Positions 56,484-64,000 of a stretch of 64,000 nt of DNA are shown here, piece after piece. Position 1 is the stretch's first letter; every line of letters starts with the position of its first letter. The DNA comes from Allolobophora icterica (lineage: Eukaryota; Annelida; Clitellata; Crassiclitellata; Lumbricidae). The DNA is taken from the NCBI GenBank assembly GCA_963556255.1, contig OY744611.1:1847030-1911029 (forward strand), read 5' to 3'. Both the position numbers and the translations under genes were made by a program. The notes under the pieces were generated by a model, which was given only the letters and a program-made list of their open reading frames with translations, was not told where the DNA came from and ran no database searches.

Positions 56484-57183
56484 TTGATTGATGGATCAAC
56501 TAAACAGGACCTCAATAAAATACAACATGAAGATAAATATCGGAAAGACAAAGATTATGAGGATAAGTGCATGGGAGGTGGAGATAGCAATGAAAATAAC
56601 AATAAATGGAGAGGAGGTGGAACAGTTCAAGAGCTTCTGCTACTTGGGAAGTGTGATAACAACAGATGCAAGATGCCATAGTGATATTAAACGAAGGATA
56701 GCATTGGGAAAAGACGCGTTCACGAAAAGAGGAGAGTTGATGAGAGGAGGACTGATCAAAGACCTAAAGAAGAGACTTGTCAAGGCACTGGTATGGAGTG
56801 TGGTACTTTATTGGTCGGAGGCGTGAACCATCAGAAAAGAGGATATCAAGAGATTGGAGGCCTTTGAGATGTGGATATGGAGAAGGATGGAAAAGGTGAG
56901 CTGGACGGAGCGAATGACAAATGATGAGATGTTGCAGAGAGTAGAAGAAAATGATCACTGATGACAACATTAAGAGAATACAAAAGAACTGGGTTGGACA
57001 CATATTAAGAGGAGACTTACTCTTGAGAGAAACCATAGAGGGAGATTGGAGGGAAGGAGAAGGAGAGGAAGACCGCGACAGATCATGCTGGGATGGATGT
57101 TGACCGAAGGAAACAGCGGACAAGAGAAGAGCACAGCGAAGAGAGGGATGGCGTCATTGGAAGTGGAAACCTGCCGAAGGGCA
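56484..57183 (+). pseudogene. RTE-like LINE C-terminal fragment
   Basis: Plus strand: MKINIGKTKIMRIS, FKSFCYLGSVITTDARCHSD, IKRRIALGKDAF, RLEAFEMWIWRRM, VGHILRGDLLLRETIEG and RRRRGRPRQIM, as in RTE-type ORF2. Stops break it. It is 5'-truncated, and its 3' end touches the antisense LINE tail at 57184. Confidence 0.8.
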
Positions 57184-57410
57184 GATCAATCAATCAATCA
57201 ATCAATAGCTTTTATTGAACCACACACAAATAACATAAACAAGAAGATAATTAAATAGCCATTATGGTAATGAAAAGGTTTAAAATATTACAGGAATAAC
57301 CAGTATCAGAAGGCTATATAACACTAAGAGTGGGTCAATGGGAAGTCCTAAAGGGACCAAGGTCCCGCTAAAAAGGGCCCTCCATTTACTTAGTTAAATA
57401 CATCGATGGC
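57184..57410 (-). pseudogene. L2/CR1-like LINE 3' end with ATCA tail
   Basis: (ATCA)n at 57184-57206, TTTTATTGAACCACACA, then CCTAAAGGGACCAAGGTCCC hairpin sequence (57340-57380), the same 3'UTR as at 46870 and 47980. It is a minus-strand, 5'-truncated copy. Confidence 0.65.
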
Positions 57411-57624
57411 TGTGTACATATGTCATTGAATACTTCTCGTTAGAAACACAAGTCAGTAGATGATAAGCATCTGGCTGTCAAAATAATAAGTGGTATAAAA
57501 AGAGTAGAAGAGAAAGCTAAATAGGTAGAAGAGAAAGCTAAATGTGTGACGGGGTGAGGGGTCGCAACAAGCTGTCACTAGGCGGGCTGTCTAGTTAGTA
57601 AATACGAGCGCACTTCAGATAATT
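57411..57624. other. Non-coding
   Basis: Contains a 22 bp tandem duplication (GTAGAAGAGAAAGCTAAAT type, 57505-57545). No gene. Confidence 0.4.
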
Positions 57625-57668
57625 CGCCGTACGCATCTTCTCTTAAAGAAGAGAAGATGCGTACGGCG
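57625..57668. repeat. Perfect 20 bp hairpin
   Basis: CGCCGTACGCATCTTCTCTT, a 4 nt AAAG loop and the exact inverse. No T-run or gene is next to it. Confidence 0.95.
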
Positions 57669-58285
57669 TGGAAGTAGTCTGTAGAGGACCTATGGGTGGG
57701 ATTTTGAGGCGATCTCCAGAGGCATGGAATTTTAGAAAGAATCACGGATTGAACTTCGTTTGTGGCAAACAGATAGCAATGCGTGCAGAAAGCACTATTT
57801 AAGTTGGACGCATTTATAAGCGAAACATTATATTTCAGATGCGCGTATTGCTAGGTCACGTAAATGAATCTGGTGGAGTATAGAATTCAGTCGGAAATCG
57901 AAATTTGTCTGCCTCGGCAATCTTTGCACCAAAGCTAGTCCAAAACCATTGTGATGACGAACGCTTTTCACTGTGCACGCCCCTAAATCCTCAGACTGAG
58001 CAACTGAGACTGAGCTGGGTAACAAAGTTGCATGTATTAAATCGTTTTCTTTGGAAACATTGCCAAAAGAATTATCTGAAGTGCCAACCTCTTCATTCTC
58101 ATTTTATTCGTCACTGGTTTGCGTTTTTTGTAAAGAAATTAAGTAGGTCATTTTTCTGCTACGCTTCATCACTCTGTCGTCGACTAAATTCTATTTTAAA
58201 ATTTAATATAAAATGTTTTTCTTCTTTAATATGTTAAAGGTAATTTCCTTTGCAAGTTAAAAAGTAACAAAAATGAAAATAGCAG
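57669..58285. other. Unclassified
   Basis: Open frames on both strands (57828-58025 minus, 57905-58237 plus) overlap but show no motif. Possibly the upstream part of the Gypsy remnant. Confidence 0.3.
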
Positions 58286-58727
58286 TTGCATAGTGTAAAT
58301 ACTATTGTATTCCATCACAGTGACGTCGTGTCCGAGAATCTTACTTTGAACGCATCAAAATGTCAGATTGGAGTAGGCCGAATGAGATGTTTTGGGACAT
58401 CAGCTCGACGACAAGGGAGTCTCACCAGTAAACGAGCTGGTGAGGCTTCACCCCAATCCACAAAGTTCCGGATTTTTCTCGGCCGTTATCTTACAAACGG
58501 ATGCGTCGGACGTGGGAGTCGGTGCCATTTTGCCCCAGGAAGGGGAAGATGACATTACTCATCCGACTGCCTTTGCCAGCAAGAAGCTGTTGGATCGGGA
58601 GAAGCATTATTCCACCATTGAACGGGAGTGTTTGGCCATAGGGTGGGGCGCACACAATCAGCCATTGTGTGCGAACTGTGTTTCACTGTTTGGTGATGAG
58701 AGGAGCATGAATGTAGAGGAGGTTTGA
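58286..58727 (+). pseudogene. Ty3/Gypsy RT-RNase H remnant with internal deletion
   Basis: NLTLNASKCQIGVGRMRCFG (RT end) continues after a frameshift as HQLDDKGVSPVNELV, then jumps directly to ILQTDASDVGVGAILPQEGE, ASKKLLDREKHYSTIERECL and AIGWG (RNase H with D and E residues). The thumb/connection of about 80 residues is missing. Confidence 0.75.
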
Positions 58728-59421
58728 AAGTGTGTAATTGTAACAAGAAAACAGGTCATCAAGGGAAGAAGGACTTTAAGAACCAGTGTTGAGTCAAGAA
58801 TATCCTTAATGAAGGCCTGATGGTCCGTGGAGACGGAAAGAATGAGTCAAGAGAGGAGACCGAGCAAAAGGCTTGATTTCAAGGTCAACGATGATGGGAT
58901 AATGATCAGTTAGCGTCCCAGATTATTTTATTGATAATAATTCGGAGCGGTTTAGCGTCCTAAAATCAAAATAGGCTTATTGATCTACCGCTTTAAAATA
59001 ATCCAATCAACTAAAATCATATCAACTATTCGTTTATTTTTCATACCAGTTCACAATCTGCAATAGATATTGAAGTACTTATATAATATTTTACCAGTAA
59101 ATGTTGTAGGATTGGAATTCGGGAATCATTCTGTTTCAAAAACTAATATGTGAAGAGATATTACCATTTATTATAAATACAAGACTTATCATGCTTTTAT
59201 GCAATTTTACTTGTTGTTAATTAAATTATTTCATTTTTGTGTTGACTGCTTTGTTGACTACTTTTTGCATAGTTCTTTGTGGCTCTTCTAGAATGCAGCA
59301 TCCATGACAGCAAATGATGCAATGATTTTTTTACGTTAAAACGATTGTGGTAAATCATATAATTTGTTTGAAACAGTAAAGCGAAAAACCTGAGCCTAAC
59401 GCTAAGCTGTTGTATTTTTAG
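58728..59421. other. Probable intron or spacer upstream of the second F-box-like exon
   Basis: AT-rich; two TTAGCGTCC(C/T)A phrases near 58911 and 58952. No exon recognised. Confidence 0.35.
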
Positions 59422-59608
59422 TTCAATCTACTTCCTCTGGAGCTGTTGGACACTTTCTTAGAAAAGTCTTTTCTGCACTGGATACTGAACTCATCACCCA
59501 ACCAGAAAGATGAAAACGTCATAATCGCTCTGGCATCGGTCGACTTCTGTTGGTTTCAACGGATAACAAGACGAAGCTTTAAGAAAAGAATTTGGCAACG
59601 ACTCAAAG
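59422..59608 (+). CDS. F-box-like exon (copy 2)
   Basis: Acceptor TGTTGTATTTTTAG (AG 59420-59421), donor CTCAAAG|GTTGAT, phase 1; 187 bp, one codon shorter than the exon at 14573. LPLELLDTFLEKSFLHW and ITRRSFKKRIWQRLK align end to end with copy 1. The LPLELL start is closer to a classical F-box than copy 1. The family remains tentative. Confidence 0.6.
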
Positions 59609-61241
59609 GTTGATTGGTTTTTCTAATATTTTGTTATATACCTAGAATTATCACAATTGCTGGCCATTCAACAAGAAATCTGAATCAAGAGTTCAATTGA
59701 TCTTATCTAAGAAAAATAGTATTTTTCTCAATCACATTATATTCCGAATCTCAGAGCCGGATCACGGGTTCTTGGACCCTACATGTAAGCACAAGGTAAT
59801 GTGGGCCATTCCCTTCTAGTACCCGGAGTCAGTCGCTAAAGAGTGACTGACTTGATAAGTTAGCGACTAACTTAGCGACTCAGTCGACTAAGTCGCATGT
59901 TTATCGACTGACTCGATCGCTTGGACTTATCGATTGACATTAACGGCTTGCTATCGACTTCTCACTGTACTGACCGTACCATCATTTCCGTATACATTAA
60001 ATGGAACCCATACTGGCTCTACAGGGTCTAATATGGGACTATGGACTGCGCTCCATGTGGGCGTGCTGATAGGGGACAGACCGATGACTGCGAAAATTAA
60101 TGTTAATGTGAAGTCGTGAAATTGAGCCCTTGATAAATCGAATGAAGCGAGGAGGATTTATAGCAGCACCCCATCTTGTGCCAACCAGTTGGCCGAAAAT
60201 GCTCAATGGGTGCCTTTTTCAGGCAGTGGCAGAGAACGAGAATCACGTGCTTCGGGACTTATTCCCAGTGTGAGAATTGTAGAAAAAAGACTAGGGTTAG
60301 ACTTTGATCTATGTGGAGTTGAATATTTTATTCCTAATTTGCAAACTAATGTCAGCGAAATTTGAAAGAAGCAGATTTCAACGCTATCCGTTTTCCAAGT
60401 CAAACTCGAATCAAACAAAATGAATTATTTTGTTGAGAAAATACAAAAATGCATACATGAGACACTCTGGAAATTTCTTCTCTTTGTCAGAGATTCAGAA
60501 TAAAATAATGCTAAATCACACCGGCACAACTGAGGGGTATGTAAACGACCCCTATGGTAGTCAATGAAGACTTGCTCAGCGTTCACTAGCCCGCTTCAGT
60601 ACTTCGCCTCACCTCCTGTAGCGCTCTTATAAAGACCATTACAGAAAATGGATTAATAGTAGGCCTATTATAGAGGAAAATTCATATTAATAGTTGAACT
60701 CTAAGGGAAGTTATTTGGGCCGCTGTATCAGCAGGTTTAATCTGACAGGGAGGAAGTCATAAATCTTGGGAACAGAGCCCTAGACAACCCAGTCATCTGC
60801 AATCGCGATAAGTCCTAAAACAGATGTGTGACCCACAATGAAACCAGGCGTCGGACCGCTCACGATCCCACGGTTTTAGTAGGCCTGACGTTAAGCTGTC
60901 ACCCACATTCAAACTAGGCCTGAATTCAACCAGGGCGTACGCTCGTCGGGAGACGGTTGCTCCAGATGCGTTGCAGAATGTGGAATCCTTAGTAGCGAAT
61001 CCTCCTTGCTCTAGGATTATCGTTTACGAACGGCCTGGCATCCTCCATCAGTCGTCCGGAGCCGGATTTCCTGCTGCATGATCCCGACGCGTCCTCGAGC
61101 TGTCTGCGCCGATTCGGACGTGTCGCAACACTCTTGCAGAACTTATCACGGACTGGTTTGGGCGATTTTTAGTCTACTATTTATGTTTTCCCTTTCTTCA
61201 CGCAGTCTATGGAGCGTGCGGCGTGATTAGCCTCTGCCAGA
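59609..61241. other. Unclassified non-coding
   Basis: 59830-59930 carries several GACTTAGTCGAC/TCGACTGACTCGATCG-type motifs reminiscent of the ends of element 16175-17180, perhaps a decayed relative. Nothing else recognised. Confidence 0.35.
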
Positions 61242-61408
61242 CTTCTCTCGTACGTTTGGGGGCGGTCTTCCAGGTCACCGACAGGGCGTGTCGTGATTAG
61301 CCTCTTGCAGACTTCTTCTCTCGTACTTAATCTGTCTGAGATGTGACGGATGACATAAGACACGCCCTGTCGGTGACCTGGAAGACCGCCCCAAACGTAC
61401 GAGAGAAG
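61242..61408. repeat. 50 bp near-perfect inverted repeat
   Basis: Arms 61242-61292 and 61359-61408 are complementary except for one extra G, with a 66 nt spacer that itself contains a partial copy of the outer arm (GATTAGCCTCTTGCAGACTT). A long hairpin of this kind could be an inverted duplication or a small fold-back element. Confidence 0.9.
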
Positions 61409-62149
61409 AAATGTACTCGAGGAGTACGGATATTGGAAGATGAACGATTGTGGAACTGAGACTGGACTGAGGTGAGCTAATGTCATCTGCCGAGTAATCT
61501 CACCAATGCCCTGAAAGCCCTTTGAACTTGCATTTGACTCTTATTATCAACTATTCGAATTATTACTTATACTAAGGTATCTGTGCGATAGGAGGCCCTG
61601 GGATGTCAAGTAAGCACTAAGAATAAGAATGATAATCTGTACTGAAATAATTGCTTTGTATTAATAAATGATATAATTACGGTTGTCGTTAACTAACTAA
61701 GAGGAGTAGGAGATCGGTTAAGTAAGTAAGTTAATCCACAGACCTATACGAATCCATGCTTCCCACCGAATTAGCCTATCAGATCGATGGTCGCGCCTTA
61801 TCTCAGCTACCTCTGTCAATTGGAAGAGGTCGTTAATTCGACGCTGTGGCTCGACCGATACATAAATACTCTAACAGCCCCGATCTTACTTTCTATCTCC
61901 TCCTGTCAGTCACACCATAAAGGCTTCAGACCAGGCCTCTTTACCTTGTAGCATCTAAAGGAAGGACTGATTCCAGAACCTGTGGATTTATAGGCTTTTT
62001 CTAGCTATTTCATACCCGTGCTTAGCAACCACGTGGGGCAGAAAAGGCGCTATATAAGTCGACGCCTAGAGACAGTAGCTAGTACATCTGAGTTCTTAGC
62101 GCCCTCTGGGCTCGAAACTTACACTCCGAGCGCTCTGCTTCTTACCGCC
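61409..62149. other. Non-coding, no feature seen
   Basis: No gene recognised. GGCGCTATATAAGTCGACGC near 62047 resembles the LINE-associated GGCGCTATA end motif seen elsewhere. Confidence 0.35.
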
Positions 62150-63265
62150 CTGGCCTATGGGTGACTACGTGGAATGCTCAATCCCTCTGTGACAAATTCG
62201 CCTCGTTGCATACTCTGTTCAGCAGACATCTTGGCCTTCTCGGAAAGCTGGCACCAGGGACCTGAGGATAATTATGTCGATTCTTCTGCGATCGTTCTAT
62301 GGCTCCCCCTTCTGAAGCTCCGCTTGCTCGATTTGGGGAGATCGTAGTCTACCCTTGATCCTCGCTTCGCTTCTCTCAAATCGTGCTCGACATTGAATTA
62401 ACCACATTTGAGCCCTGCGCCTTAGTATTGCTACGTTACATGCCTTGATGATTCTCCTGTCTGTCAACAGCTCCGGCTCCGTTTTGTCTTCTGGTCAATT
62501 CTTTGATGAGCACTCTTCCGAATAAGAGAGTCTGATCACGCGGACAAGTAGCTTCTAATCATCAGTTATTTCAACCTTCATCTCGAAAATTCCACTCTTC
62601 CTCCTTAAATCGCTTTCATGATCTTCTCACTCAATTCGGCTTACTCAAGAATGTCAACGAGTTCACTCACTTACAAGGCAGCACTCTGAACCTCGTCATC
62701 ACCTCTGACGACTGCTCGATACATGATCTACTGTTTCATCCTCCGACCCTTTCTGACCACTTGCTCATCGAGTTCACCCTCGCTTCTCTTCACTCACAGC
62801 CTATTCACACTCAACGGTTCCTTCGGGGATGGAAATCTCTTGATCATCATGCCTTCAGCAACGCCCTCTGCAGCTCTCCTCTCTCCTCCCCAACGTCGCT
62901 ACTCGATGCTTCATCAATCTCGCAGTTCTTCGGTATTTACTCCGCTACCATGAGTAACCTGCTCGACAGAATGCTTCCGCTTCGAGGTGTCAAAACTCGC
63001 ATTCGACCGCTTGCTGTTTGGTTTGACCGTGACTGTCACCAGTTACGCCGACGATCCCGCTTTCTTGGAAGACCCTTTTGACACACCAAAGACCCGGCCG
63101 ACGGTCTTGCCTGGGTCAATCAATTTCATGCTGTCTATCAACTCGATCGACGGAAGGAAGCGGCATATTGGATGGACTTGGTTACAAGAAATACAAAGAA
63201 TCCCAAACGACTTTGGTCGCCCATCTCTAGCCTTCTGGGCTGATCTTCTCGCCCACCCGTGACTC
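62150..63265 (+). pseudogene. CR1-like LINE endonuclease and linker fragment
   Basis: Plus strand: VTTWNAQSLCDKFASLHTLF, a degenerate middle, GLLKNVNEFTHLQGSTLNLV, HDLLFHPPTLSDHLLIEFTL (the terminal SDH of AP endonucleases) and VWFDRDCHQLRRRSR. Frames change several times; RT is absent. It is 3'-truncated, unlike normal LINE copies, so a later break removed the rest. Confidence 0.7.
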
Positions 63266-64000
63266 CTTCCTTTTCAGCGGACGACTTTCTTACGATGCTT
63301 ACCACTAAGACCGACGGCCTTCAGGACTCTGCAACTGGCTCGCCTCCTCCACTCTTCACTAGTAACTGATACTAGGTCATTAATATGATGCCAATAAACT
63401 TCTGACAGTGCATTTTTATTGGAACTATATGTAGTGTCCTAGTTATAGGACGTTGCGTTTTCGCAACATCGGCGGGAAAGATGTATTTGTTTACTATAAT
63501 AATATTCTATTAGTTATCGATTGTGTTCGCGGTCATTTCAATAAAAATGTTTGTGCATGCTGTAAACTGATTCAAGTTCAATGTCACTTGTTTCCATGGT
63601 ATTGAGCAAGGCACTTGACGTGCATGCGATACACGTGTAGTACGTGGTTATGTGGCACAACCGACAACGCAGTCGACGACCATCTTCGTTCTTGGCTATG
63701 ATGTGCAATAGGGTGGTGCGAACGTAATGGTCAACATTTTTTTTTCAGAATTATTAATTGTAATAGCGTGAAAAAGTTGTGTCTGTAAGAGGTGAAATTG
63801 TGGCTAAATTTGTCAGTTGCTAGTGCTATTTCTTGAACTGCCCCAACGACTTTGAAATTGAGCAGTAACAGATGCTTGCAAAATACAAATTAGCGATTAC
63901 TTACCATATAACGATTGATACCCGTTATGCAAGTTATTACCAATATATATGTCACTAATAACTAAAGAATCCTTCACAAAATAATTATTTTACATTTGGT
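63266..64000. other. Intergenic, no feature seen
   Basis: A degenerate LINE linker may continue to about 63360. Beyond that no gene, repeat or RNA signal is supported. Confidence 0.4.

Overview
The window is a stretch of an invertebrate animal nuclear genome. It has AT-rich spacers, spliced host exons with GT/AG borders, many microsatellites, tRNA-derived SINEs and several kinds of non-LTR retrotransposon. No protein pins the species. A CARD-type exon, an NHL-type beta-propeller exon and a Src-type SH3 exon show that it is a metazoan. Every family name here was assigned by reading, not by a search.

Layout. 0-9 kb: mostly non-coding, with a SINE copy, a well-delimited non-autonomous Helitron (1648-2716), one probable host first exon (4692-4947, minus), a small MITE (6466-6644) and pyrimidine-rich repeats. 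9.3-13.4 kb: a 4,065 bp fold-back element that is nearly all terminal inverted repeat, with a 6 bp target duplication, sitting inside a LINE. 14.6 kb: an F-box-like exon. 16.2-17.2 kb: a 1 kb inverted-repeat element with an 8 bp target duplication. 17.2-22 kb: three nested minus-strand LINE fragments. 22-32.2 kb: a Copia LTR retrotransposon (5' LTR, primer-binding site, gag, protease, integrase, RT), broken by a piggyBac derivative and by a 5.5 kb block bounded by inverted arrays of a palindromic 15 bp unit. That block holds three more LINE fragments.

32.2-38.4 kb: a Polinton/Maverick (adintovirus-like) fragment. It holds an integrase with zinc-ribbon-like, PLA2-like and chromodomain segments, a packaging ATPase, a core/pX-like protein and five further genes typical of such elements. 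I see no polymerase, major capsid protein or protease. Nearly every gene is broken, by three in-frame TAA codons and several frameshifts, most of them in A/T homopolymers. 38.9-39.9 kb: a LINE endonuclease fragment, perhaps the 5' part of the LINE that ends at 22 kb.

40.4-46.9 kb: a probable host gene on the plus strand (CARD exon, helical exon, NHL exon, C-terminal exon). Its mapped internal splice borders are phase 1, and its introns hold LINE and MITE insertions. 47-55.2 kb: two L2/CR1-like LINEs in opposite orientation, one split by an RTE-like LINE with a 16 bp target duplication. 55.4 kb: an SH3/SH2-linker exon of a Src-type kinase. 56.5-64 kb: LINE and Gypsy fragments, a second F-box-like exon paralogous to that at 14.6 kb, two strong hairpins and a LINE endonuclease fragment. 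Host coding sequence is a few percent of the window; the rest records repeated nested transposition.
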